A DNA stretch of 64,000 nucleotides from Brevifilum sp029548365 (GCA_035376985.1 DAOSSA010000011.1:1-64000); one strand, 5' to 3'. Counted from the first letter of the stretch, positions 44,361-53,894 are shown. Notes: generated by a model not told the origin, from the sequence alone. Translations and numbers: made by a program.

Positions 44361-45200
44361 TCAGGCTATTTGCTGGCATTTTGGGCAAAAATGAGTTCCC
44401 CGTTGACCGACCACGATCTTCTCAATCCGTGTACCGCAATTCGGACAGGGTTCGCCGGTTTGTCCATAAACGTTGAAATCGTTCTGGAATTCGCCGCCGC
44501 GGTAGAACCAGTCCAGGCTGGCGCCGAAACTGAGGATGCCTTGCTTCAGTACCGCCTGGATGGCATGGTGCAGGGCATCGGTTTCGGAAACAGACAGGGA
44601 ATTTGATTTGCGCAAGGGGTGGATGTGGGCACGGAATAAAGCTTCGTCGGTGTAAATGTTGCCCATGCCAGCGATAAAGGCTTGATCCATCAGCAGGGGT
44701 TTGATGGATCGAGTACGGGCTTGTAGCATTGCGTATAGCTGTTGACCCGTAAATGCGAGGTCCAAAGGCTCGGGACCAAGGCGTTGAAATACTTCTTGAG
44801 GATTTTCAACATACCACAGGCGTCCAAATTTGCGAATTTCGCTGAACACCAGGCGGTATAAAGATAAGAAGTTGATCAAAACCCGGTCATAGAGACCTGG
44901 AGGGACTGCTTGACCGTCTGGCGCCAGGCGGGCTTCGATGCGCATATCGCCGCTCATTCGTAGATGGCCAATCAGGTGTCCATCGTTCAGAGGAAAATGG
45001 AGGAATTTTCCCCGCCGGCGTGCAGAGATGATTGTTTTGCCTGCCAGGGACTGTTGAAATTTATGTGGGTCTGGCGCAGCAATTATTTTCGGCCAGGTAA
45101 TATCGACCGACTGAATGGTTTGGTCAATCACGCCTGGATCGTCAGGCGTTCCATTTCGGAGCCTGCGGATAATCGTTTCAACTTCTGGTAATTCAGGCAT
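44361..45200 (-). CDS. mutM: Formamidopyrimidine-DNA glycosylase (Fpg)
   Basis: 279 residues. It excises 8-oxoguanine and other oxidised purines. Catalytic N-terminus PELPEVE (Pro2/Glu3 after Met removal), the lysine-containing ARRRGKFLHFPL loop, MDQAFIAGMGNIYTDEALF and the C-terminal zinc finger CPNCGTRIEKIVVGQRGTHFCPKC are all present. The position is isolated between the SDR operon and a DtxR-type regulator. Confidence 0.95.
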   Translation of the reverse strand: MPELPEVETIIRRLRNGTPDDPGVIDQTIQSVDITWPKIIAAPDPHKFQQSLAGKTIISARRRGKFLHFPLNDGHLIGHLRMSGDMRIEARLAPDGQAVPPGLYDRVLINFLSLYRLVFSEIRKFGRLWYVENPQEVFQRLGPEPLDLAFTGQQLYAMLQARTRSIKPLLMDQAFIAGMGNIYTDEALFRAHIHPLRKSNSLSVSETDALHHAIQAVLKQGILSFGASLDWFYRGGEFQNDFNVYGQTGEPCPNCGTRIEKIVVGQRGTHFCPKCQQIA

Positions 45201-45279
45201 CTTGCGTTCTGATCCTCAATCGTTTTGTTAAGGTTTCAAGTTTGGGTTGCCCTCGTACGCACGTCCGACAAGATACCGG

Positions 45280-45957
45280 TCATTCCGTAACCGAGAGTGC
45301 GATCTCTTTGGACAGATTGGGGCCGATGACTACTTTTTCGCCCGTTTCGATGACCTGGATGCGCAGGGTTTGATCGTGAGGGGCACAAGAGAGCAATTTT
45401 ATGTGGAAGCCAGGGATGATGCCAGATTTTTCCAGGTATCCCAAAATCTGTGGATCTTCATGGGGAACACGCAGGATCAAAGCGGTTTCTCCAACCTCAA
45501 GCCTGCTTAAAAGGATGTGCTCTTGCTGCGGGATCGCCAGGTTGGAATTCGGTATCGGGTCTCCGTGGTGGCTGAACTTCGGGTAGCTCAGGGCGGCATC
45601 AATACGGCTTTCAAGTAAGGGAGACACGGCATGTTCAAGGATTTCAGCTTCCTGATGGGCTTCGTGCCAGCCGTAGCCCAGGGTTTCCACCAGGTGAAGT
45701 TCGACCAAACGGTGGCGGCGGATGATCTTTAGGGCTGCAACGCGGCCGGATTGGGTCAAACGCACCCCCTGATACTTCTGGTAGGTGACATACGGGGGTT
45801 CGGTTTTAGCAAGTTTTTGCAGCATGTTGGTGACTGAAGCAGCCGAAATCCCCAATTTATCAGCCAGCTTGTTGGTGCTTGCTTTGCCCCCACTGGAAGT
45901 GATTTCGTAGATGTGCTTGAGATAATCCTGGATGTTGGCGCTTAATATTTCGGACAT
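45280..45957 (-). CDS. DtxR/MntR family metal-dependent repressor with FeoA-like domain
   Basis: 225 residues. Winged helix (about 1-65; ANIQDYLKHIYEI...STNKLADKLGISAASVTNMLQKL), metal-binding and dimerisation domain (about 66-140; HRLVELHLVETLGYGWHEAHQEAEILEHAVS with the His/Glu/Asp ligands) and a C-terminal SH3-like FeoA domain (about 150-225). It senses Fe2+ or Mn2+; which one cannot be decided. GAGG precedes ATG 45957. A perfect inverted repeat lies just upstream. The neighbouring MFS exporter may be a target. Confidence 0.9.
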   Translation of the reverse strand: MSEILSANIQDYLKHIYEITSSGGKASTNKLADKLGISAASVTNMLQKLAKTEPPYVTYQKYQGVRLTQSGRVAALKIIRRHRLVELHLVETLGYGWHEAHQEAEILEHAVSPLLESRIDAALSYPKFSHHGDPIPNSNLAIPQQEHILLSRLEVGETALILRVPHEDPQILGYLEKSGIIPGFHIKLLSCAPHDQTLRIQVIETGEKVVIGPNLSKEIALSVTE

Positions 45958-45983
45958 GGTTACCTCACAGGCAAGATAAAAAT

Positions 45984-45999
45984 TTTAGCTCGGGCTAAA
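45984..45999 (-). promoter_or_regulatory. Candidate DtxR-type operator
   Basis: Perfect inverted repeat TTTAGC-TCGG-GCTAAA, 27 bases upstream of the regulator start and overlapping a TAAAAT box on the minus strand. The arms resemble the TTTAG/CTAAA halves of known Mn/Fe-repressor sites, which suggests self-repression. Confidence 0.65.
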
Positions 46000-46170
46000 T
46001 TAGCTTAGCACACAAATATCAATCCGTCAATTATTGTCAGGAGGGAGATCCAGGAGGTTGGCTTAACACGTCTGCGGAAAAAAGGGTTCAGCCTGCGACC
46101 TTAGAACACAGGATCAGCAGATATATTTATATTCAATCGATATAACGTTGGCGCACTGGCTCAACGCATC

Positions 46171-47484
46171 TTATTGATGGGCTGATTCTATTTCCAGGCT
46201 TGCTTCAGCGTGTTCGGGTAGTTTGTTTTCCGCATCAATGCCCAGGGCGAGAACTTTAGGAAAAAAGAAAGTGGCTAAACCGATCAGAGTGACGGCGATG
46301 CCGCCAAGGATAAACCAAAACTGGTTGTGGGTTGCATCTGCAAGTGGCCCGGCAATGAGTAGCCCTAAAGGGCTGGCCAATCCGGCACCTGCGTTAAGCA
46401 GTGATAAGACGCGGCCTTGCAGCTCAGGCTCAACCTGAGATTGCATAACCGCCATCAATGGACCGTTAACAAGAGGGTTGAGAAAGCCGAAGAGCGCTAT
46501 CCCCGCCAGGGCGAGCACGAACATGTTTGCAGGGGCAACGCCGATAGCCAACAGGGCACCGCCGCAAAGGGTTAACGCCACCAGAGAGGTCAGGATGCGG
46601 TTCTTAAATCCACCCCAGGTGGTCAGAACCAAACCGCCTACGATGACCCCAATACCAAAGGTCGAGTTCATTAAACCCAGTTCATAGGCTCCGAGACCGA
46701 AATGATCGGTAATGACCAGGGGCAGCAAAGAGAAAGCTGGATTAACCAGGAAATTAACCAGCATGGCAATGATGATGATCGATAACAAACTGGGCCAGCC
46801 GACGACATATTTCCAGCCTTCCGCCAATTCTTGCCACAAGGAGGTTTTAGCTCCGGGTTCTTTCAGGGTGACTTCGCCATTTCGTATGGGCTGTGGTATG
46901 TGGAAGAATAACAGGGGGATGACTGCCAGTAAGGCGGTGCTGACATCGATTAAAAGCACACCCTGCATCGGCAGGAGGGCAATCAGAAAAGCGCCCAGTG
47001 CAGGCCCCAGGATGTTCATGCCGCCATTGAGTGTCTGATTGAAGCCTGCGACGCGTGATAGCTGCTTTTTCGGGACCATTAATGTGGTCGAAGCGGTCAG
47101 GGCTGCCCACTGCAGTTGACCACAGGTGGACCGAACGAACATCAACAGGTAGATATGCCAAATTTGTGCAGAATCCAGGTAGAACAATATCGCCAATAAA
47201 AAGGTGAACAGGGCAGTGATGCTATCGAACACGATCATGACCATTTTCCTGTTCCATCGGTCGACCAATGTTCCCGCGATGGGAGATATCAACACCTGTG
47301 GGAGGATTTGCATCAGGGTTCCGATAGTCAGGACGGTTGCTGAACGCGTCGTTTCAGTCAGGTGCCAGACAAAGGCAAAGCCCGCCAGATGACTGCCAAG
47401 CATTGAAAATGCCTGTCCGAACCAGATCGTGAAGAAACGGAACTGCCATTTGTCGTGATTAAGCCGCGAGTTGTTCTCGGTCAT
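46171..47484 (-). CDS. MFS transporter (MefA/EntS-like exporter group)
   Basis: 437 residues with about twelve hydrophobic helices. The N-terminal pattern FRFFTIWFGQAFSMLGSHLAGFAFVWHLTE and the helix 2-3 loop GTLVDRWNRKM match the drug/siderophore exporter group of MFS. ATG 47484 is used; the frame's TTG two codons upstream adds nothing. There is no strong ribosome-binding site. A DtxR-type regulator and a candidate operator lie downstream, so a metal-chelate role is possible; macrolide-type efflux is an alternative. Confidence 0.8.
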   Translation of the reverse strand: MTENNSRLNHDKWQFRFFTIWFGQAFSMLGSHLAGFAFVWHLTETTRSATVLTIGTLMQILPQVLISPIAGTLVDRWNRKMVMIVFDSITALFTFLLAILFYLDSAQIWHIYLLMFVRSTCGQLQWAALTASTTLMVPKKQLSRVAGFNQTLNGGMNILGPALGAFLIALLPMQGVLLIDVSTALLAVIPLLFFHIPQPIRNGEVTLKEPGAKTSLWQELAEGWKYVVGWPSLLSIIIIAMLVNFLVNPAFSLLPLVITDHFGLGAYELGLMNSTFGIGVIVGGLVLTTWGGFKNRILTSLVALTLCGGALLAIGVAPANMFVLALAGIALFGFLNPLVNGPLMAVMQSQVEPELQGRVLSLLNAGAGLASPLGLLIAGPLADATHNQFWFILGGIAVTLIGLATFFFPKVLALGIDAENKLPEHAEASLEIESAHQ

Positions 47485-47609
47485 ATACAATTTTCAAGAA
47501 AAGTTGGTAATCAAAATGGATTGCCAGCGGGTGCACCTGCACGCTGATGTTGAGGCGTAGAGAAAAATTGCCTTACCCTGAGTGCTTCAGAACATTGTTC
47601 ATCCAGGCA

Positions 47610-48005
47610 TTACTCCAGGAAGACCTCGACGTGCTCACCATCCTCATCATCGAAGATGTCGACGATTTGACCAATTTCGCCTGAATTTAACCAGGCATTC
47701 AGATCTTCCATATCGAGCCCTTCGATTTCGGGCGCAAAGCGAGCGCCCATGCGTACCCCGGAGTTGATCAATGAGACGGGTAAACGCACATTGACCCTGG
47801 TTTTGCCTGTATCGGTATCGGTAACCAGCACCCTGAGGTAGCGGGGTTTTTTGCCGCTTTCAAAACCTCGTGAGGGTTGCGGCCCTGGCGAGGCGGGCGC
47901 GCTGAGATCATCGAGGGCTTCGATCAGGCGGGCGCCTTCTGCAGCCGAGATCTTTCCCTCCTGGATCATCATCAGGATTCGCATTCTTTCTTCTGTTGAG
48001 ACCAT
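47610..48005 (-). CDS. SHOCT-like domain protein paired with DUF2089 regulator
   Basis: 131 residues. A short N-terminal helical module (STEERMRILMMIQEGKISAAEGARLIEAL) is the SHOCT-like/YvlB N-terminal motif. A linker and a beta-rich domain follow (YLRVLVTDTDTGKTRVNVRLPVSLI), then an acidic tail (DIFDDEDGEHVEVFLE). The same module occurs at the C-terminus of the DUF2089 protein encoded just upstream, and the two genes nearly overlap. Probably a regulatory partner; the activity is unknown. Confidence 0.7.
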   Translation of the reverse strand: MVSTEERMRILMMIQEGKISAAEGARLIEALDDLSAPASPGPQPSRGFESGKKPRYLRVLVTDTDTGKTRVNVRLPVSLINSGVRMGARFAPEIEGLDMEDLNAWLNSGEIGQIVDIFDDEDGEHVEVFLE

Positions 48006-48010
48006 CGTTT

Positions 48011-48415
48011 TCAACCTTTCTTAGATTCTACTTCCAGGCCTTGCAGGAGCTGCTGTGCTTGCAGCGGGGTGATTTTACCGCGTTCAAGGTCGTCAAGGAT
48101 ACGGCGACGATCCTCCGGAGACAGGCTGGGCTCATCATCTTTTCCGGGTTCGTAACCCAAAGCACGAATAATATCATAAAGCCGGTTGCGTAAGGTGGGA
48201 TAAGACAGGTTCAGTTCCTCTTCCATGCGGTTGAACCGGCCTTCACAGCGCACAAAAGTCAGGATGAAATTGATCTGCTCTTCGGTCAGGTCAGCAAAGG
48301 GGCCGGCATACGGCTGGAAGTGACCCTCTACAGCGGTGTCGCAGCGGGGACAGTAAAACCGGGTTACCAGGATATCCGATTTGCAGAGCGGGCATTGCTC
48401 TGGCATTTTTTGCAT
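48011..48415 (-). CDS. DUF2089 family zinc-ribbon/HTH regulator
   Basis: 134 residues. N-terminal zinc ribbon (CPLCKSDILVTRFYCPRC), then a helix-turn-helix-like middle (LTEEQINFILTFVRCEGRFNRMEEELNLSYPTLRNRLYDII) and a C-terminal SHOCT-like helix pair (LSPEDRRRILDDLERGKITPLQAQQLLQGL). It resembles a DNA-binding regulator. AAGGAGG precedes the ATG at 48415 with good spacing. It forms a two-gene operon with the SHOCT-like protein. Confidence 0.85.
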   Translation of the reverse strand: MQKMPEQCPLCKSDILVTRFYCPRCDTAVEGHFQPYAGPFADLTEEQINFILTFVRCEGRFNRMEEELNLSYPTLRNRLYDIIRALGYEPGKDDEPSLSPEDRRRILDDLERGKITPLQAQQLLQGLEVESKKG

Positions 48416-48578
48416 GTAAACCTCCTTATCATCCCAAAAAACCTTGCTGTATGTTCATATTTGATGTTATAATTGCTTGACTTCAAGCAGACCTTGTCAG
48501 AATTTATTCCTCTGCTGGCTAACTTGAATAACGCCAATGTGTATTTAAATCCTGTTTTCACCCTACATTTTATCACAT

Positions 48579-48668
48579 CAATAAATATTGTCAATGCAAA
48601 TATTGATATTTCTGATAATTGATCAAGAATCAATGAATTAATCTGATAATATAATCATGAATATTGAT
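48579..48668. promoter_or_regulatory. AT-rich palindrome cluster between divergent genes
   Basis: Three AATATTG copies start at 48584, 48599 and 48660. The first lies in the inverted repeat CAATA-AA-TATTG (48579-48590), the second in AAATAT-TG-ATATTT (48598-48611). The region separates the DUF2089 operon from the OsmC gene and is a candidate binding area for the regulator. Confidence 0.4.
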
Positions 48669-48832
48669 AAATGCTATAAATTAAATGGGAATCATCTGAG
48701 CGGTTAGGGTTGCCTGGTAGATCTCTTTCTCGGATGTGCAAAAAGCATTGCATGCCGTCATTAATCTTTGCCCGAGCGGATATAATCAATGGTGCAAAAA
48801 TAATTGGTTTACCAATCGAAACAGGAGAAAAA

Positions 48833-49264
48833 ATGGTAAAAACAGAAAGAACACAATCAACCTGGCAGGGTGGCATGCGTGTGGATAGCCAGGTGGGAGA
48901 TCACACCCTGATTATCGATCAACCCGTACAAATGGGCGGAAAGGACGCAGGTCCCAACCCCGTGGCTTATTTGTTGGATGCCCTGGGCGGTTGTCTGAGC
49001 ACCATGGCTGCCATTGTGGCTATGCAAGAACGAATTGAGCTGCGTGGTTTCTCGGTTGAAATTGAAGGTGATTATGATACGGACTTTTTACTGGGAAAAA
49101 CCCAGGAAGGGCGTGCAGGATTTTCTGAAATTCGGGAAAAAGTGACCATCGATGCTGACATGACCGACGAGGAGAAAAAATCCTTTTTTGAAAAGTTGCA
49201 TTCCCGCTGTCCGGTGACCGATACCATTCTCAATCAAACGTCGATCAAATACGAGGTTCAGTAG
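48833..49264 (+). CDS. OsmC/Ohr family protein
   Basis: 143 residues. The OsmC fold reduces organic hydroperoxides with two cysteines. Seen: GPNPVAYLLDALGGCLSTMAAIVA (first Cys) and LHSRCPVTDTILN (second Cys), in the YhfA/OsmC-like arrangement. CAGGAG precedes ATG 48833; the frame extends 41 codons upstream without support. Confidence 0.88.
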   Translation: MVKTERTQSTWQGGMRVDSQVGDHTLIIDQPVQMGGKDAGPNPVAYLLDALGGCLSTMAAIVAMQERIELRGFSVEIEGDYDTDFLLGKTQEGRAGFSEIREKVTIDADMTDEEKKSFFEKLHSRCPVTDTILNQTSIKYEVQ

Positions 49265-49401
49265 CATAAGCAGGTTCATCCGCCAGTTCTTAACGTCCGA
49301 GACAGCGTAATGAGCTTTGGAACAGGATCTGTCTCTTATTTCGCGCGCAGACGAACCGGTTGGCTTTTGTATAATGAAAAAAAGTCTTGAGAGGAGCGAA
49401 C

Positions 49402-50952
49402 ATGTCCAAACCTATTGTTGAGTGTATCCCGAACTTCTCCGATGCCCGGCGTCCGGAAGTGATCGACGCGATACTTGATGCGATTGCCTCGGTAGAGGGG
49501 ATCAGCATCCTGGACCGTCATTCAGATCTGGATCATAACCGGACGGTGGTCACCTTTGTGGGGTCTCCGGAGTGCGTTGAGGAGGCGGCGTTTCTGGCGA
49601 TTGCCAAAGCGGGCGAATTGATTGACCTGGATCAACACCAGGGCGAACATCCCCGGATTGGCGCCACTGATGTGGTCCCCTTTATTCCGATTTCCGGGAT
49701 AACCATGGCAGAATGTGTTGAGATAGCGCGCCGCCTGGGTCAACGCGTCGGCGAAACGTTGGAGATCCCGGTTTACCTGTATGAGGAGGCAGCCACCCAG
49801 CCTGAGCGGGTCTATCTTGAGAATATCCGCCGAGGGCAGTATGAAACACTCAAACAAGAGCTTGGCGTTGTTCCCGCTCGCGAGCCCGATTTTGGTCCCT
49901 CCAGGCTGACGGGCGCTGGCGCAACGGTGATCGGGGCCAGGCACCCGCTGATCGCCTACAACGTTTACCTGACCACCGACGATGTTTCCATTGCTAACAA
50001 AATTGCCCGGACAATCCGGCATTCAACAGGCGGATTGCGCTATGTTAAAGGCATGGGGGTTGTGGTTGAAGGTCTGGCACAGGTCTCGATGAACCTGACC
50101 AACTATAAACGCACCTCGATGGCCAGTGTGGTTGAAATGATCCGCAGAGAGGCTCAACGCTACGGTGTTGCCATCCACCATTCCGAGTTGGTTGGGTTGG
50201 TGCCCAACCAGGCCCTGATTGATGCTGCCATCTGGTATTTGCAAATGGATCAATTTTCACCAGAGCAAATTTTAGAAAACAAATTGTTCACGGGTGCTGC
50301 GCCTTCAGATGAAAGCTCTGCCGAGAGGAATGATGAAGACTTTTTGGATGCGCTGGCTTCCGGCAATTCTACGCCTGGTGGCGGCTCAGCGGCAGCATTC
50401 AGCGGGGCTATGGCTGCTTCGCTGGTGGCGATGGTGGGCCTGGTGACCATTGGCAAGAAGAAATATGCCGATGTCGAGGTGGAAATGCAGCAAATGGTTG
50501 AAGAAGCCATGCAACTCCAGGCGGAGATGCGAGCAGCCGTCAAAAAAGATGCCGAATCCTTTGAATTGTATCTGCAAGCCATACGCCTTCCCAAGGGCAC
50601 AGAGCAAGAGAAGGCGGACCGTGACCGGGCGATTAAGGCAGCATCGATCTATGCAGCGGAAGTGCCTTTACAGGTTGGGCGGAAAGCACTTGAAATCCTG
50701 AAATTGGCGTGCAAAGCGGCTGAGTCAGGCAATCTCAACGCAATTTCTGATGCCGCCTCCGCTGCTGCACAGGCTCAGGCTGCCCTGGAAGCAGCCGGGT
50801 TGAATGTGCGCATCAATTTGCTGGGCATCGAAAAACAAGCCGAGCCTGCTCGAATGCTGGAAGAGATTGTCTCACTCGAGGAACAGGCGGCTGAGCTGAA
50901 AGCGGCGCTGAAGGTTGTGCTTAACCTTCGCGGCGGATTGAACTTGCAGTAA
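49402..50952 (+). CDS. ftcD: Bifunctional glutamate formimidoyltransferase / formimidoyl-THF cyclodeaminase
   Basis: 516 residues. Residues 1-300 are the formiminotransferase (ECIPNFSDARRPEVIDAI, RTVVTFVG, GEHPRIGATDVVPFIP, GGLRYVKGMGV). Residues 310-516 are the cyclodeaminase (FLDALASGNSTPGGGSAAAFSGAMAASLVAMV). Together they move a formimino group from formiminoglutamate to THF and release ammonia, the last step of one histidine degradation route. GAGAGGAG precedes ATG 49402. No hut genes are adjacent. The product 5,10-methenyl-THF joins the pool also fed by fhs at 20.9 kb. Confidence 0.93.
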   Translation: MSKPIVECIPNFSDARRPEVIDAILDAIASVEGISILDRHSDLDHNRTVVTFVGSPECVEEAAFLAIAKAGELIDLDQHQGEHPRIGATDVVPFIPISGITMAECVEIARRLGQRVGETLEIPVYLYEEAATQPERVYLENIRRGQYETLKQELGVVPAREPDFGPSRLTGAGATVIGARHPLIAYNVYLTTDDVSIANKIARTIRHSTGGLRYVKGMGVVVEGLAQVSMNLTNYKRTSMASVVEMIRREAQRYGVAIHHSELVGLVPNQALIDAAIWYLQMDQFSPEQILENKLFTGAAPSDESSAERNDEDFLDALASGNSTPGGGSAAAFSGAMAASLVAMVGLVTIGKKKYADVEVEMQQMVEEAMQLQAEMRAAVKKDAESFELYLQAIRLPKGTEQEKADRDRAIKAASIYAAEVPLQVGRKALEILKLACKAAESGNLNAISDAASAAAQAQAALEAAGLNVRINLLGIEKQAEPARMLEEIVSLEEQAAELKAALKVVLNLRGGLNLQ

Positions 50953-50958
50953 GCCCTG

Positions 50959-51987
50959 ATGCCTAAATCAATCTCACTGGTGTTTATCGGCATCCTGGTA
51001 ATTGCTGCCTGCCAGCCTGTGCGATCGCAGGTTGAGGAGACGCTGCCGCCTCTGCCCTCGGCGACCGCTGCCATGACCGAAATCCCGGATGAAATCTTTG
51101 TGGATGTTGAGCTCAGCGTGGAGAAACCAACACTCCAGGCAACAATGCCAGCGGCGACGGAAGAACCACAATCAGAAAAAGATCAATGGGCCTGTGAGGA
51201 GGATTTTTGCCTTGTGGACTGGCCTGGCTGGCTGGAACGCCCAATTGGAGAGGGGGCTTCCCGCACCATTGACCGATCTTATCCCTATGGCAGCAGGGGA
51301 GATGGGAGTTTGGACCTGCATTACGGAGTGGAGTTTCTAAACGGCTACGGTACGCCCGTGCTGGCTGCACAGGCAGGAGAAGTCGTTTTTGCAGGAACGG
51401 ATGATACCATCAAGTTGGGACCGTTTTATGCTTATTATGGCATTGTGGTCGTGGTGCTGCATTCGGGTTTAGCAGGGATTGACCAGGATGTTTACACATT
51501 GTATGCGCATCTATCAGAGATTGGCGTTGCTGAAGGTGACATGGTTGCTGCTGGCGATGAAATCGGCAGGGTTGGCGCCAGCGGGGCAGCTTATGGCCCG
51601 CATTTGCATTTTGAGGTGCGGGTTGGTGCGAATGATTACACCGACGCGGTCAACCCCGTGCTGTGGTTTGCACCGCTGGATGATCATAACCATCCAAAAA
51701 CTGCCACTCTCGCAGGCGTGATCCTGGATCGGGGCGGTACCCCGGTGCCCAAGTTCTCCCTCACCCTGGAGAAGCGATCGGTAACCGGTGAGGTTGAAAC
51801 CTATTATTACCCGGAGACCTATTTTCCAACGGGCCTGAACGCCCACTTCCTGCTGGGTGAGAACTTTGCAGTTCCGGATATCCCGGCAGGAGAATACCGC
51901 CTGGCATTCATCGCGGAGCGTATGTATGAGTACTCTTTTACGCTTGAACCTGGATGTATGGGGTTTATTAAAATCCAGCTTGACTGA
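50959..51987 (+). CDS. M23 (LytM-type) peptidase lipoprotein
   Basis: 342 residues. Signal peptide with lipobox IAAC (about 15-18) and a Thr/Pro/Glu-rich linker (to about 80). The LytM metallopeptidase core has LHYGVEF, where the usual H-x-G-x-D aspartate is Glu, then YAHLSEIG and GPHLHFEVRVG. A C-terminal beta domain (about 250-342) follows. The core acts on peptidoglycan crosslinks outside the membrane. The Glu for Asp change may alter zinc binding. The gene starts six bases after the ftcD stop. Confidence 0.85.
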   Translation: MPKSISLVFIGILVIAACQPVRSQVEETLPPLPSATAAMTEIPDEIFVDVELSVEKPTLQATMPAATEEPQSEKDQWACEEDFCLVDWPGWLERPIGEGASRTIDRSYPYGSRGDGSLDLHYGVEFLNGYGTPVLAAQAGEVVFAGTDDTIKLGPFYAYYGIVVVVLHSGLAGIDQDVYTLYAHLSEIGVAEGDMVAAGDEIGRVGASGAAYGPHLHFEVRVGANDYTDAVNPVLWFAPLDDHNHPKTATLAGVILDRGGTPVPKFSLTLEKRSVTGEVETYYYPETYFPTGLNAHFLLGENFAVPDIPAGEYRLAFIAERMYEYSFTLEPGCMGFIKIQLD

Positions 51988-52084
51988 CACGCAGATGATT
52001 GAGTAATATCGTGTGTTGATCGGTACAGTGAGTGCTTATCCCGGCAAACAAAAGCGTTTCCCAGGTGGAGAGGAATGTTGATCT

Positions 52085-52615
52085 ATGATGAAGAAGATCG
52101 TGATTGCTTCGCATAATCCAGTCAAAATTGAAGCGGTACAGGCTGGTTTCAGCCGCATGTTCCCTGGCGAAGATTACGGGGTTGAATCGGTTTCAGTGGA
52201 TTCAGGTGTTGGTCATCAGCCTCTTTCAGAGCAGGTGTCTCGCGAAGGGGCAGAGAACAGGGCCAGGAAAGCCAGGCTGGCAATCCCCGAGGGCGATTTT
52301 TGGGTCGGCGTGGAAGGGGGATGCGAATTACAGGAAGATGAAATGATCTCGTTTGCCTGGGTGGTGGTGCTTTCAGAGGAGCGAGTTGGCAGCTCACGCA
52401 CGGCTCATTTCAAACTGCCACAGGAAGTAAAAAACCTGGTGGAAGCAGGCATGGAGCTGGGCGATGCCGACGATGTGGTCTTCGGGATTGAAAACTCAAA
52501 GCAGAAATCCGGTGCTGTCGGTTTGTTGACCGGTGATGTTGTTACCCGCAAGACCCTGTATGAACAGGCGGTGATTCTGGCGTTAATTCCCTTCAAACAA
52601 ACTGAATTATATTAA
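52085..52615 (+). CDS. Inosine/xanthosine triphosphatase (YjjX, DUF84 family)
   Basis: 176 residues. It hydrolyses ITP and XTP to keep deaminated purines out of nucleic acids. Seen: IASHNPVKIEAVQAGFSRMFP, DSGVGHQPLSEQVSREGAENRARKA, FWVGVEGGCE and AVGLLTGDVVTRKTLYEQAVI. Two adjacent ATG codons (52085, 52088) are possible starts. Confidence 0.88.
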   Translation: MMKKIVIASHNPVKIEAVQAGFSRMFPGEDYGVESVSVDSGVGHQPLSEQVSREGAENRARKARLAIPEGDFWVGVEGGCELQEDEMISFAWVVVLSEERVGSSRTAHFKLPQEVKNLVEAGMELGDADDVVFGIENSKQKSGAVGLLTGDVVTRKTLYEQAVILALIPFKQTELY

Positions 52616-52651
52616 GAAAACCATGCTAAAATCGGAACAGGCGAGAAATGT

Positions 52652-53785
52652 TCACGGTTCAATGTGATAGGGCATGATTTGGGGGACGCCGGTAAGCTGA
52701 ACAATGACATCGATCAGCTCATAGGATTCAACTCCCTGCGGCGTAAGCTCCACAACCAGGATGGCGCTGTAATTGGGTGGAAAGAGAAAATTATCAAAGA
52801 CGAAATTTCCCATGCTGTAGGCGATCAGGCCATTCTGGTAAGTTTCAATGCGCTGGAGGACGTGAGGGTGGCTGCCAATGACCAGTGATGCGCCACTGTC
52901 GATGGCCACTTGGGCAATTTTCTGCTGCTGGGCAACGACCTGTTGGACGAGCTCGTATCCGTTGTGGACCAGGACAACCACGATATCTGCCTGGGCTTTT
53001 GCTGCCTGGACTGAATCGCGCACCCGTGTCTCATGCGCCCAGGCGACACCCGGGGTATCAGCTCCAGCTTCCCATTTCGGATAGTCATAATCGGTGGGAA
53101 ATATGTCCATAAACCCCAGGAAAGCGATCCGCAGACCGTTTACATCCATGAAAGCAGGGGCGTAAGCCTCGTCTGCGTTGATGCCCGCGCCAACCGTCTG
53201 GATTTGGTTGGCAGCCAAAACTTCTAGGGTATCGATCAGCGCCAAGGGGCCATAATCCAGGCTGTGATTGTTGGCCAGGTTGACCAGGTTGAAACCGGCA
53301 AAAGCCAGGGATTCTCCCGCAGCAAGGGGAGCCCGATAGGCGTAAGTCTTTGGCTCAGCCTGGCCGCGCTCGGATATCGGGCATTCCAGGTTACCCACGG
53401 TAATGTCGGCTGATTGCAGGGTTCCTGCAGTGTGGAAAAAAGGTGCCTGGGGACCTTCGGTTTCAATTAATTCACCAATGGTTCTGCCCAGCATGATATC
53501 GCCAACCGCCATGAGGATCACGCGTTGCTCAGGCGTGGCGCTGGGTTGTACCGTTGCTGAAGCAACCCGGGTTACGTTGGCCAAGGTGGATATCGCGGTG
53601 GAGACCAGGGTAGGGCTCAGCTTTTCGGTTGGTGAGGGACTCATAATTGCCTGGGATGTATTTGTTAGAGTGGGTGCAATTGTCGCTGAAACAGGTTCAG
53701 ACAGCGACGTTTGGCAGGCAGCCAAAGGCAGGATGAGGACAAGCATCACCAATAAGGCACGGATAAACAGCTTACCCATTGGCAT
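52652..53785 (-). CDS. CapA family metallophosphatase-fold lipoprotein
   Basis: 377 residues. Signal peptide with lipobox LAAC and a Ser/Thr/Pro linker. The CapA (poly-gamma-glutamate capsule) domain follows from about 88: LMAVGDIMLGRTIG, ADITVGNLECPIS, LVNLANNHSLDYG, VVVLVHNGYE and VIGSHPHVLQRIE supply the metal-site Asp, Asn and His residues. There are no other capsule genes nearby, so a surface phosphoesterase role is more likely than capsule synthesis. Confidence 0.87.
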   Translation of the reverse strand: MPMGKLFIRALLVMLVLILPLAACQTSLSEPVSATIAPTLTNTSQAIMSPSPTEKLSPTLVSTAISTLANVTRVASATVQPSATPEQRVILMAVGDIMLGRTIGELIETEGPQAPFFHTAGTLQSADITVGNLECPISERGQAEPKTYAYRAPLAAGESLAFAGFNLVNLANNHSLDYGPLALIDTLEVLAANQIQTVGAGINADEAYAPAFMDVNGLRIAFLGFMDIFPTDYDYPKWEAGADTPGVAWAHETRVRDSVQAAKAQADIVVVLVHNGYELVQQVVAQQQKIAQVAIDSGASLVIGSHPHVLQRIETYQNGLIAYSMGNFVFDNFLFPPNYSAILVVELTPQGVESYELIDVIVQLTGVPQIMPYHIEP

Positions 53786-53894
53786 GGTAGTTACGTTCGA
53801 TATTCCTTAGGTGGAAATTGTTAAGGTGTCCGGTCAGGTCTGACTCCAGGTGGTGCGGTGACAGGGTTGGCTCAGCTGTGTGTATGTGATCTCA

